A stretch of 33,693 bases of DNA from a virus. Made by a program: the position numbers and the translations under genes. Location of the stretch: the IMG/VR virus record IMGVR_UViG_3300032242_000332, positions 1 to 33,693 of that record. One strand, given 5' to 3'. Each line of letters begins with the position of its first letter. Within the stretch, counting starts at the first letter, position 1. This document shows positions 1-9,200 of this stretch, piece by piece. A model generated the notes under the pieces. It saw only the letters and a list, made by a program, of their open reading frames with translations, had not been told where the DNA came from and did not search any database.

Positions 1-1173
1 GCAACTACAGTACCAATTACTACAACAACTACTGGCGCAAGTTCAGGTTCATATAGCTTTTCTTATGCTGGCGCATATGTACCAAACGCTACATACCAAG
101 TTATTACTTCGGCTATCCAAGAGTTTGTAATTTGTTTTGGCGCTAACTCATATGTACCTAATAATGCCGGTACTACATTTAACCCTATGCTGGTTCGCTG
201 GTCAGACCAAGGTAATGCTTATCAATGGGTACCGCAACTAACTAACCAGTCAGGTGAATACTTACTGACAAATGGTTCTTACATTATGGGTGCCCGTGCA
301 ACTCGTCAGGAGATTTTGGTTTGGACTGATTCTTGCCTGTATTCTATGCAGTATTTAGGCGCTCCGTATGTATGGGGCTTCCAAGTGTTGATGGACAACA
401 TATCTGTTATGTCGCCTAACTCCATGATTACGATTAATAACGTAACTTATTGGATGGGTCGGGACCGCTTTTATATGTATTCAGGCCGTGTTGAAGTTTT
501 ACCTTGCTCGCTACGCCAGTATATTTTTGACGATATTAACGAAGACCAAGCTTATCAAGTAATTGCCGGTGCAAATGAAGCTTATAACGAGGTTTGGTGG
601 TTCTATGTAAGTCAGTCTAGTAAAAATACGGTTGTTGACAAGTACATTATTTATAACTACTTAGACCGTGTTTGGTACTATGGAACTATGGGACGCACCG
701 CTTGGGTGCAATCAGGCACTCAACCGTACCCTATTGCTGCCGACTACAATGGAAGACTTTTGTATCATGAGATTGGATGTGATGATAATTCAACCACAGC
801 AACCTTACCTATAAACGCATATGTACAAAGTTCTGATTTTGATATTGGTGATGGCCATAATTTCGGTTTTGTCTGGAGAATACTTCCTGACGTTAATTTC
901 AACGGGTCTACTACTAATCAGCCCAGCGTTACGATGACGGTTAAACCCCGTCAAAACTCTGGAACCCCATACGGTCAGGCGGATAGCCCACAAGTTCAAT
1001 CTGCACAGAACTACACAACTGTGCCGGCGTACACCATCCAGCAGTTTGATGGTCAGGTATATACACGCCTTCGTGGTCGCCAAATGAGTTTTAGGATTGA
1101 GTCAACTGGCACTGGAGTAGCTTGGCAGTTGGGTAGCCCCCGTATTGATATTAGACCAGATGGGCGCAGATAA
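1..1173 (+). CDS. P22 gp10-like DNA stabilization / tail accessory protein (5' truncated)
   Basis: The frame is open from base 1, so the start lies outside the window; 390 residues are visible. The sequence is rich in Trp, Tyr, Gly and Asn and has repeated beta-strand-like blocks (for example VYWMGRDRFYMYSG-type segments and YIIYNYLDRVWYYG). This is the pattern I associate with phage stabilization proteins of the P22 gp10 type, which plug the portal-tail channel after packaging. A T7 gp12-like tubular role is the main alternative. The first ATG at 187 is internal: no Shine-Dalgarno precedes it and coding-like sequence continues upstream. Its stop overlaps the next start (TAATG at 1171-1175), which indicates a coupled late virion operon. 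The family call is by resemblance only. Confidence 0.6.
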   Translation, partial: ATTVPITTTTTGASSGSYSFSYAGAYVPNATYQVITSAIQEFVICFGANSYVPNNAGTTFNPMLVRWSDQGNAYQWVPQLTNQSGEYLLTNGSYIMGARATRQEILVWTDSCLYSMQYLGAPYVWGFQVLMDNISVMSPNSMITINNVTYWMGRDRFYMYSGRVEVLPCSLRQYIFDDINEDQAYQVIAGANEAYNEVWWFYVSQSSKNTVVDKYIIYNYLDRVWYYGTMGRTAWVQSGTQPYPIAADYNGRLLYHEIGCDDNSTTATLPINAYVQSSDFDIGDGHNFGFVWRILPDVNFNGSTTNQPSVTMTVKPRQNSGTPYGQADSPQVQSAQNYTTVPAYTIQQFDGQVYTRLRGRQMSFRIESTGTGVAWQLGSPRIDIRPDGRR

Positions 1174-1475
1174 TGACTATTCCAGCCTATCAAAACTATA
1201 ATGGCACGCCATTAATACCTGCACCACCTAACTTATTAATTGCACCAGCTGATTATAGCCAGCAGTACCAAGACCAGTTAAATAATGCCTTGCGTTTATA
1301 CTTTACCCTTTTAAACAACTTTTCTCAGGCTTTAGCTACTCCTGATTTAGGTACTACTACTCAAAGACCAACAACAAAACTTTTGACTGGACAACAGTTT
1401 TTTGATACTACTTTAGGCTACCCTATTTGGTGGAATGGAACTAAGTGGGTAAATGCTTCCGGAACGGTAGTTTAA
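1173..1475 (+). CDS. Small virion-associated protein, unknown function
   Basis: This is a 100-residue protein whose ATG shares one base with the preceding stop codon (TAATG), so translation is probably coupled. The N-terminal third is Pro-rich and the middle has a helical stretch (YQDQLNNALRLYFTLLNNF). The C-terminus ends in an FFDTTLGYPIWWNGTKWVNA-type segment. That Trp-rich ending resembles the short tip segments that close many phage fibre and tail proteins, where a product name or price-tag-like 'GxPIWWNGTxWV' block is common. I do not recognise a named family. Its position between the stabilization protein and the putative ejection proteins suggests a structural or assembly role. Confidence 0.75.
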   Translation: MTIPAYQNYNGTPLIPAPPNLLIAPADYSQQYQDQLNNALRLYFTLLNNFSQALATPDLGTTTQRPTTKLLTGQQFFDTTLGYPIWWNGTKWVNASGTVV

Positions 1476-1513
1476 ATGATAAAATCAACCAAATCCTATA
1501 GTAAAGGGCAAAT

Positions 1514-3178
1514 ATGAGCCTACACGACATAGCAAAACACGTACAATCTCAAGGACGTGGACAAGACACTGTTTTAGTACACATGACCCCCGGCGAAGTT
1601 GGTGGTCTACAAGCCCTTGCTAAATCTCAAGGTGGGGCATTAACCCGCAATCCTGAGACTGGATTATACGAAGCTGGCTTTTTAAGCTCTGTTTTGCCTA
1701 TGGTAGCGGGTGTTGCCGCTTCAGCTTTCCTTGGCCCAGAAATGCTACCTTTGGTAGCTGGTGGTATTGGTCTAGCTGATTACGCCATTACTGGAAGCCT
1801 TTCAAAAGGTCTAATGGCTGGTTTAGGTGCATGGTCTGGATATAGTCTAGGTGCAGGTATTGGAGCGGCAGGAGCAGCAGATTTAGCGCAACAGGGAGCC
1901 AACCAATCAGAAATAGCTTTTGAAGGTGTTCAAAAACAAGCGGCAGAAGGGTTTGTTCCAAAAACTATAGGTGGCGAGGCTTTTAATCCTTCTACTAGTG
2001 GATTTAGCCCAACAGAAATGATGCAAGGATCAAACCCTGGAATGGTTAAAGATCTTGCTGCCCAACAACTAAATGCTATGGGTGCGCCTAGTGTATTTAA
2101 TGAAGCGGTTGCTAATGCTCCTGTAGACCAAGTTAGTAACATCATGCGTGGGGCAGGGGCTGCCTCAGTAAACCCAACAGCGGCTCAAGGATTTAGTCAA
2201 GGTATTACAAGTCTTTCCGATATTGGTTCAGCTATTAAAGCTAACCCTTTAGCGGCTGCAGGGGCGGCTTTGCCTTTGGTATCAGGCGCTTTATTTAAAC
2301 AACCAACAGTTAATGCACCAGCAAGTTCTGTAACTACAGTAAATCAACCATTACAACGCCTATCATCAAACTATCAAGGCAGCGCACAGCCTACCCAACC
2401 TAATCCGTATTATCAAGCCGCTTATCCCAACTACGCAAAAACGCCATATAACCCAGCGGTAGGGCTTCCAGCAGTGCAGTCACCAGCTTCAACTATCTAT
2501 GCAGCTGATGGTGGTTTAATGCAAACTGGCCCAGCACAAGTAAATTTTATGGGTCAAGATATGTACCCACAAAGCCAAATTCAACGTTCATACTATGCTA
2601 CCCCAACACAAATGCCTACATCTGCACAGCAGACTATGGCTAGCTATGAGCCAAAAACTAACCCATTAACTGGTGAATTAACGGCAAATATGGCTGGTGG
2701 TGGTTTAACTGCTTTTGCTCAAGGTAGTAAACAAGCTGTCGGTAACAAACACATGGCTGCTATTGATGACTATACTGAACAAGCTCAATCTGGTGGTATT
2801 GCTGCCGTTAAAGATGCCGCAGATAATGGTGATTGGAATGCTCAACTCGCTTTGCAAAAATTAGGATATAAGGCTGGTGGTGGGGGCATTTCTGATTTAG
2901 GATCATACTCTGATGGTGGTCGTTTACTTAAAGGTCCCGGCGATGGTGTATCAGATGATATTCCAGCCCAAATAGGTAAACACCAACCAGCCCGTCTTGC
3001 AGATGGAGAATTTGTAGTACCTGCACGTATTGTTTCAGAATTAGGTAATGGTTCCACAGATGCTGGCGCTAAGCGACTTTATGCCATGATGCAACGGGTA
3101 CAGGCTAAACGCAAAAAATCTATGGGTAAAGGTAAGTTTGCAGTTAATTCTAAAGCGGAGAAAGATCTACCGGCATGA
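1514..3178 (+). CDS. Putative internal virion / ejection protein, Gly-Ala rich
   Basis: This is a 554-residue protein with AAGGG five bases before the ATG. Residues 55-125 form a hydrophobic Gly/Ala-rich segment (VLPMVAGVAASAFLGPE, GLGAWSGYSLGAGIGAAGAA) of the kind seen in membrane-interacting phage ejection proteins. The middle is low-complexity and Pro/Gln/Tyr rich. Near residue 395 there is an AGGGLTAFAQGSKQAV block that recurs in the protein at 4800-6248. The C-terminus carries a GPGDGVSDDIPA...LADGEFVVPA...LGNGS...LYAMM block, which I have seen in many uncharacterised podovirus virion proteins, and ends Lys-rich. The role as an internal or ejected virion protein is inferred from position and composition. 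It ends in a 4-nt ATGA overlap with the acetyltransferase gene. Confidence 0.65.
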   Translation: MSLHDIAKHVQSQGRGQDTVLVHMTPGEVGGLQALAKSQGGALTRNPETGLYEAGFLSSVLPMVAGVAASAFLGPEMLPLVAGGIGLADYAITGSLSKGLMAGLGAWSGYSLGAGIGAAGAADLAQQGANQSEIAFEGVQKQAAEGFVPKTIGGEAFNPSTSGFSPTEMMQGSNPGMVKDLAAQQLNAMGAPSVFNEAVANAPVDQVSNIMRGAGAASVNPTAAQGFSQGITSLSDIGSAIKANPLAAAGAALPLVSGALFKQPTVNAPASSVTTVNQPLQRLSSNYQGSAQPTQPNPYYQAAYPNYAKTPYNPAVGLPAVQSPASTIYAADGGLMQTGPAQVNFMGQDMYPQSQIQRSYYATPTQMPTSAQQTMASYEPKTNPLTGELTANMAGGGLTAFAQGSKQAVGNKHMAAIDDYTEQAQSGGIAAVKDAADNGDWNAQLALQKLGYKAGGGGISDLGSYSDGGRLLKGPGDGVSDDIPAQIGKHQPARLADGEFVVPARIVSELGNGSTDAGAKRLYAMMQRVQAKRKKSMGKGKFAVNSKAEKDLPA

Positions 3179-3630
3179 ACCAAATAGTCTATGAAGACGT
3201 AAATGGGTTAGAATTTTTAGATGAGTTTGAACAAGTTTTTCCAGAGCATTATGAAGAATTATGTGTCACTAAAGAATTTCCTCTTAAACCAGATTACGAA
3301 GCTTATAGACGGTTAGGAGAAGCTGGACTATTACGTACAATTACTTGCAGAGCAGATGGTGTTTTAGTTGGGTATATAGTTTTTTATATACAACCACACT
3401 TGCATTACAGTACGTGTTTAACTGCTTTCGAAGATATTTATTTTGTTAAAAAAGAATATCGTAAAGGTAGAATTGGTATTAGGTTGTTCCAATACGCAGA
3501 AAAAGTGTTAAAGGAACGAGGAATTAATAGAATTATTGTTCATACTAAAGTACATTTGGACAATAGTAGGTTGTTTGAGTATTTGGGCTATAAACCCAGC
3601 GATAAGACGTTTACTAAAATATTAGGATAG
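3175..3630 (+). CDS. GNAT-family N-acetyltransferase
   Basis: This 151-residue protein has the GNAT layout. A beta-strand segment (FEDIYFVKKEYR, residues 85-96) leads into the acetyl-CoA pyrophosphate-binding loop RKGRIG at 96-101, followed by the long helix GIRLFQYAEKVLKERG. A C-terminal NSRLFEYLGYKP block matches the usual end of the fold. These enzymes transfer an acetyl group from acetyl-CoA to an amine. The substrate cannot be read from the sequence; protein, peptide or small-molecule targets are all possible. The start overlaps the preceding stop (ATGA at 3175-3178), and the next gene begins three bases after its own stop. It is therefore embedded in the virion operon and is probably made late, with the structural proteins. 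Confidence 0.88.
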   Translation: MNQIVYEDVNGLEFLDEFEQVFPEHYEELCVTKEFPLKPDYEAYRRLGEAGLLRTITCRADGVLVGYIVFYIQPHLHYSTCLTAFEDIYFVKKEYRKGRIGIRLFQYAEKVLKERGINRIIVHTKVHLDNSRLFEYLGYKPSDKTFTKILG

Positions 3631-3633
3631 ATT

Positions 3634-4803
3634 ATGAGAATGCGCAACGGACTAGAGGCAACATTGCCTATTGATGCGTTTAAACCACGTAACGGTCGTA
3701 TAGCTTTTGCTGGCGGTGGAATGACTTTGCACGGAGATAGTGGACCTTCTCCAGCACCAGCAAGTGCCCCAACTTCTACTACGGTAACTAATACTAACAT
3801 TCCAGAATACGCACAGCCATATGTAATGAATATGTTGGATGCGGCTCAAAAGCAGATTTTTAATGCTGACATGACTGGAATTAATGCGTATCAGCCATAT
3901 AGTAATGATCCAACAAAGTATGTAGCCGGTTTTTCTCCGCTACAACAACAGGCACAATCATCTGCTGCTAACTTACAAATGCCTGGTCAATACGGCGCTG
4001 CTACTGGACTTACTGGATTAACTGCCGGTTCTTCTATGGGCCTAGCTGGACAAGAAGCTATGACGGGTCGTAATTTAGCTGAAGCATCTACTAACCCAGC
4101 TGCGGTTGGTGCATACATGAATCCGTTCATTCAAAACGCTTTGGCTCCATCACAGCAACTATTAAACCAACAATACGGCATGCAAGGTGCTGCTCAGCAG
4201 GGCGCTGCTACACAACAAGGTGCTTTTGGTGGTTCTCGTAATGCTTTAATGCAAGGTTTAAATGAGCAAAATCGTATGCTTGCTCAGAACCAATTAGTAG
4301 GTAACGCATATAGTCAAGCTTTTGGTAATGCTCAAAACCAAATGAACCAAGTATCACAACAAGGTTTAGCTGGACAGCAAGCAGCTATGCAAGGTATTGG
4401 TCAAACAGGACAAATGGCAAATCAACTTGCCGGTATTGGCGGCGCACAACTTGCTGCACAGCAAGGTATTATTGGAACACAACAAGCTCAAGGCGCCCAG
4501 CAACAAGCCCAACAGCAGCAAATTATCAATCAAGCAGTTCAAAATTACGCTACAGCACAACAGTATCCAATGATGCAGTTGGCAAACATGAGTGGTTTAT
4601 TGCGTGGTCTTCCCTTGCAAGCTACATCTACACAAACCTACCAAGCGGCTCCAAGTACCGTATCTCAATTATCAGGTCTTGGTTTAACTGGCGCAGCTAT
4701 GTACGGTCTTGCTAAGAAAAAAGGCGGTAAGATTAAAGAGAAAAAAGAAGGTAGCGGTTTGGCTGATATCCGTCTACACAAGTTGTTAGGAGATAAAGCA
4801 TGA
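3634..4803 (+). CDS. Gln/Ala-rich putative internal virion protein
   Basis: This is a 389-residue protein with AGGA six bases before the ATG. The N-terminus has a GRIAFAGGGMTL segment, a variant of the AGGG-containing block in both neighbouring virion proteins. From about residue 95 to 310 it is extremely rich in Gln, Ala, Gly, Asn and Met (QQGAATQQGAFGGSRNAL, QQAQGAQQQAQQQQ) with a heptad-like helical character. The C-terminus is basic (AKKKGGKIKEKKEG). Composition and position match the Q/A-rich internal or ejection proteins of podovirus-like phages. No catalytic motif is visible. It ends in a 4-nt ATGA overlap with the next gene. Confidence 0.62.
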   Translation: MRMRNGLEATLPIDAFKPRNGRIAFAGGGMTLHGDSGPSPAPASAPTSTTVTNTNIPEYAQPYVMNMLDAAQKQIFNADMTGINAYQPYSNDPTKYVAGFSPLQQQAQSSAANLQMPGQYGAATGLTGLTAGSSMGLAGQEAMTGRNLAEASTNPAAVGAYMNPFIQNALAPSQQLLNQQYGMQGAAQQGAATQQGAFGGSRNALMQGLNEQNRMLAQNQLVGNAYSQAFGNAQNQMNQVSQQGLAGQQAAMQGIGQTGQMANQLAGIGGAQLAAQQGIIGTQQAQGAQQQAQQQQIINQAVQNYATAQQYPMMQLANMSGLLRGLPLQATSTQTYQAAPSTVSQLSGLGLTGAAMYGLAKKKGGKIKEKKEGSGLADIRLHKLLGDKA

Positions 4804-6248
4804 GCATGGACAATTTAAACCGTATAGCGGCAGAACTACAAAGCCCTTCAGTTGGAATGGATCGTCTTGCTCAATATGCACAAGGTACAAATCCCTTAAT
4901 TCCACAATACATGGCTTTAGCTGAGATTCAACGCCGCCAAGACTTAACTAAATTAGAACCCGGCCAAGCGTCTACAACAACAGTTGCACAAGATTTAGTA
5001 ACTAAAGCATTAGCCCCACAAATGCCAATGCAGGGCATGACCCCACAAACAATGCCCCAACAAGCGCCTCAAGGTGTAGCGGGACTACAAGCGCCTCAAG
5101 GTGTAGCTGCGTTGCCTAGCGGTATGGGACAACAAAGTTTTGCTGGCGGCGGCATAGTTGCTTTTGATGAAGGTAGTAAAGATGCTGTTAGAGACCCTGA
5201 TGCTACTTTAACTTCCGATCAAATGCAAGAAGTTATAGGTAGTGGCGGTATAAGAAATACACCAGAACAAATAAAAAGAAAACAAGAACAAAATGCTGCT
5301 TTTTTTAATAGTTTGGGGGATTATGTTCCTAATGTTAGCGGTGCATTACAGTCTATTAAAGATCGTATGTACTCAACACCAGAATCAAAAATATTAAGTA
5401 AAGCTCAATCTGGAACGCTAACTAAAGCAGATATGGATGCTAAAGCGATGCCAACAGCTACGCCTACTATAAACGCAACACCGACAGCTGCCGAATTAAA
5501 AGCATTACAAAAAGGCGGACCGCAAGACCTTAGTACAACCTCTGCTGGTGCTAATACTGGCGCTGGTTCAAATACTGGTTCAAATACTGGTTCAAATACT
5601 GGTACATATGCAAGTAAAGTTGGTACTATTAATCCAAACGCGCAAGCCCCCGGAATTCAACCAAAATCTGATGCAACAAATCAGTATATTGAGATGCTTA
5701 AAGAGCAAATGGCTGAAGGTAAAGCTGGAAAAGAACAAGATAAATATTTACGTTTACTTGAAGCTGGTCTTGGTATTATGGGCGGTACTTCTCCGTTTGC
5801 TGCAGTTAATATTGGTGCAGGGGCTACTCCAGCAGTTAGAGGATATGCACAAGATATTGCAGCGCAAGGCAAGGCGCAAAGAGAAGCTATTGGACAAATG
5901 GCTACTATTGAATCTAAACAACAAGAGCTTGCTCAAGAAGCCGCTAAAACAGCAGTTACAGCAGAACACTATAAAAATATGGATGCTAATGATAAAGCAA
6001 GAATTGGCGTTCTTTCACAGGCTAATGGAGATGCTAAAGTTGCATCTGGGGTATCTGCCATTTTTGGTAAGTTAGTTGATGCACATAAAAACGATATTGA
6101 TAAGGGTGATTTAGATTACGCTACTTTATATCAACAAGCTCAACGGTTGTACAATAGCACTACGGGTAAAAATGTAGGTGGCGGTGGATCAGCAATACCA
6201 CAACAAAAAACATATACATACGATCCAGCAAGTCGTTCATTTAGTTAA
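4800..6248 (+). CDS. Low-complexity putative internal virion protein with AGGG motif and GSNT repeats
   Basis: This is a 482-residue protein with AGGAG seven bases before the ATG, which overlaps the previous stop by 4 nt. The N-terminal 30 residues are helical. Next come a Pro/Gln/Met-rich linker with a duplicated QAPQGVA unit, then an AGGGIVAFDEGSKDAV block near residue 117. Residues 256-268 are three GSNT tandem repeats. The second half has a helical Ala/Glu/Gln-rich region (about 285-430) that could form a coiled coil, and the C-terminus is Gly/Ser-rich. It is probably a structural or ejected virion protein acting with its two neighbours. This is inferred from synteny and the shared block; no enzyme motif is present. 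Confidence 0.6.
   Translation: MSMDNLNRIAAELQSPSVGMDRLAQYAQGTNPLIPQYMALAEIQRRQDLTKLEPGQASTTTVAQDLVTKALAPQMPMQGMTPQTMPQQAPQGVAGLQAPQGVAALPSGMGQQSFAGGGIVAFDEGSKDAVRDPDATLTSDQMQEVIGSGGIRNTPEQIKRKQEQNAAFFNSLGDYVPNVSGALQSIKDRMYSTPESKILSKAQSGTLTKADMDAKAMPTATPTINATPTAAELKALQKGGPQDLSTTSAGANTGAGSNTGSNTGSNTGTYASKVGTINPNAQAPGIQPKSDATNQYIEMLKEQMAEGKAGKEQDKYLRLLEAGLGIMGGTSPFAAVNIGAGATPAVRGYAQDIAAQGKAQREAIGQMATIESKQQELAQEAAKTAVTAEHYKNMDANDKARIGVLSQANGDAKVASGVSAIFGKLVDAHKNDIDKGDLDYATLYQQAQRLYNSTTGKNVGGGGSAIPQQKTYTYDPASRSFS
5061..5107 (+). repeat. 27-bp direct duplication in coding sequence
   Basis: CAAGCGCCTCAAGGTGTAGC occurs exactly at 5061-5080 and again at 5088-5107, a period of 27 nt (nine codons). It encodes QAPQGVA twice in the linker of the surrounding protein. 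It is an in-frame slippage or duplication product. Confidence 0.9.
5565..5603 (+). repeat. 12-bp in-frame tandem repeat (GSNT)
   Basis: GGTTCAAATACT is repeated perfectly three times (5565-5600), followed by a partial unit, with a degenerate copy just upstream (GGTGCTAATACT). Each unit encodes Gly-Ser-Asn-Thr, giving a flexible linker. Copy number is likely to vary between relatives because each unit is in frame. Confidence 0.92.
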
Positions 6249-6270
6249 CTCTTCTTAATTTGGAGTAGTT

Positions 6271-9200
6271 ATGCCAGTAGTAAATATCAAAGGTGTTGGA
6301 CCAATGGAGTTTCCTGACAGTATGAGTCAGGATGAAATTGCGTCTGCCATTCACAATGATGTGCTTCCTAAGTTTCCAGATTTAGCTGCCAAAACAAGCC
6401 GCACGTGGGGCGAAGCCGCCACTGATATTGGCGCTAGTTTAACTAAAGGTGTTGGACAACTTGCACAATTACCGGGACAAATTGGTGAATTAGCGGGTAT
6501 TACTAGCCCCCAAGAAGAAGATACCGGCTTACAAGGTATTGGTAAACGTCTTGAAAAGTTTGGTCAAGAATCTAAGTCTACAACTCTTAAAGGCAAAGAA
6601 GCCGTTAGAGACCAAAAGATTGCTGCAGCAGAAGGCATATTGCCTGAGTTTGGCACGGCTATTAAAGAAACGATTAAAGACCCAGCTTTGTTGACATCGT
6701 TCTTCGCTGAACAATTACCTAATTTGGTTGGTGGTTGGGGTGGCGGTATGATTGCCCGTACTGGAACTAAAGCACTTATGCGTGCGGCTACAGAAGAAGC
6801 TATTGGTAAGGCTGGTGTTTCTGGTGCGGTTGCAACAAATGCAATTATGCAAGGTGCTGACATTGGTTCGGATACTTACCATACGGTCTATGACCAGCTT
6901 AAAAAACAAAATCCTAATATGGATGATGACCAGCTTAATGGTATTGCATTGGCTAAAGGTCGTATGGCGGCTATTGAGGCTGCTGGTATTTCGTTTGCTG
7001 CTACTAAACTTCCCGGCGGTACAACTATTGAAAAGATGTTGGCTGGTAAAGGCGCAAAAGGTGTTGGCGCCCATGGGTTACTTAAAGGCTTGGCAGAAGA
7101 AGCGGCTAGTGAGGCACTTGAAGAAGGTGGTGGTAAGTTTGCATCTAACGTCAACGTGCAAGAGGCGTTGCCCGGTACTAGCCTAACTAAAGGTGTTGGT
7201 GCAGCGGCAGGTCTTGGTGCATTGGGTGGCGGTATATTTGGTGGTATTGCTGGACACGTTAATGCTAGTAATGAACCGGCAGTTCATGAAGCCCATGCGA
7301 AAGCTGTTGAAACAGGCAAACCACAACCAATACCTGCTACGTTAGCGCTTCCATATGACCCTAATGTTGGGCAACAGGTTATGTATGTATACCCTGATGG
7401 ATCTATGGCTTTTCCAAGCGAAGCTAATAGATTTATGAATGCCAATGCTCCAGAAGCAAGTCAAGCGGCATTAGAAGAAAAGTTTGCCCCTCAGCCTATA
7501 GGTCCTGCCCCCGCACCAATTACAGCAGAACAAGTTAGTGGTTTAAATATTGGCCCCACTGCGGCTATTCGTAAACTTATTGTAGGTAAAGATTTAAATG
7601 ATCCAGCACAAGCTGCTGAAGTTAAAGGACATTTGGAATCCTATTTAGAAGGAAACCGTAGCCCCCGTATAATTAACGCAGTAACAGATTTTTTAACTCG
7701 TCCTGAGTTTATAGCGCCAACCGCCCCGGTAGTAGAAGCACCAGCAGTAACTACTCCAGAGCCTAAAAAGCGTATGAAGAAATTAAAGCCAACTGCTGAA
7801 GAGCGTGCGGCGGAAGAAGTACCAACCCCAGATGAACAGGCAGCTTTACAGGCAGAATTAAATGCAGAACTCGGACAAGAACCCCAATCCTTGGAGAATC
7901 AAAATGTTGGAGAGACTACTACACCTATCAGCGGAACAAGTGAACCAAGCGTTCGAGTGCCTAGCAACCGACCAAGCGCCGCCACCGGAGTTGGACAAAC
8001 TGAACGACGAGGAGTGGTTCCTGTTGGGAATGTTATTGGACAACCTACTGGCGGAGAAGCACCAGTCCAGCGTGCATTAGAAGAACCCACAAAACCATTA
8101 TTATTAGAGCCAGCAAATACAGAACTTAATGCAAGGCAAGCTAGGGAATACAAAGAAGCTGCTGCTAACTACTTAGAAAAAGCTAATTACATGGGGCCTC
8201 GTGCCTTAGAAAATTTAGCTGGTGATTTATATTCAGGCGAAAACCTTAAAGATGCTAAGCGTTTTCAACGAGGTCTATCAGAAAATCAAAAAGGTTTTGT
8301 CCAAAAGAAAATAGACGAACTTAATAAATATGAGCGTAGAGGTACTGCTTATAATGAAGCTCGTACTAAACAGCAGGAAGCACGTAAAGCTTTTGAAGGT
8401 ACTTTAGAAGAAGAAGGTCCTTTAGTCGAACGTGTTAAACAAGGCGCAAAAACATATGCTTTAGTTAGCGCTGTGCAACGTGGTGATTTAAGCGCAGCAC
8501 TAAATGAAATTGCAAAAGACACATCTAATACTTTTAATATCTTAGAGAAACTGGTCTCAAATCGCCTTCTCGCAAATAAAGGTACGTTACCTAAAATTGA
8601 AATTGTACCGGCTAGTGTTTTAAAAGGTGGCGCAGCGCAATATAATCCGTTTACAGATACCGTCCAGATTGCTGAAGGTGAAGTTGATTCGCATACTGTA
8701 TTGCATGAAACGGTGCATGGTTTCTTACATTCTTTAATTCAGAAGTTTGAACAAGAAGGCGCTAAGAACAAAGGTATTACAGACTTAAACAACCTGTATG
8801 AATTTGTTAAAGATAAACATCCTGAACTAGCTGATCGCTATGGTATGGAAAGCCTTACTGAGTTTGCATCTGAATTAATGTCTAACCGTGATTTCCAACA
8901 AGACTTAGCGCAAATTCCTTACCGTGTAGAAAATCAAAGTTTGTTTACTGCCTTTATTCGTGCGGTATTAAATGCTTTAGGTCTTTCTCCTACTCAAAAA
9001 CTTAGCGCTCTAGCTAGAGGTTTAATGGCGGCTGACCAGTCTATTGCTATGGGTCGTGCGGTTCAAGAACGTGTGGTTACAGGACAAGAAACATTACCTA
9101 TCGCTAAAGTAAATAGAGAAGATTTAGCCGCTAACTATAAGGCTACTGGAGCGGAACAGCGTGCCAAGCCTACTGAAGAAACAGGACCTTTCCAAACTAT

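Noticed and set aside
5548-6075. 175-codon + frame overlapping the 4800-6248 gene
   Set aside because: Its Leu/Val/Lys-rich sequence is a shifted reading of the GSNT repeats and a biased gene; no Shine-Dalgarno.
6752-7186. 144-codon + frame inside the giant gene
   Set aside because: Extreme Leu/Val/Arg bias typical of a shadow frame, with no ribosome binding site, unlike the nested frame at 7904-8080.
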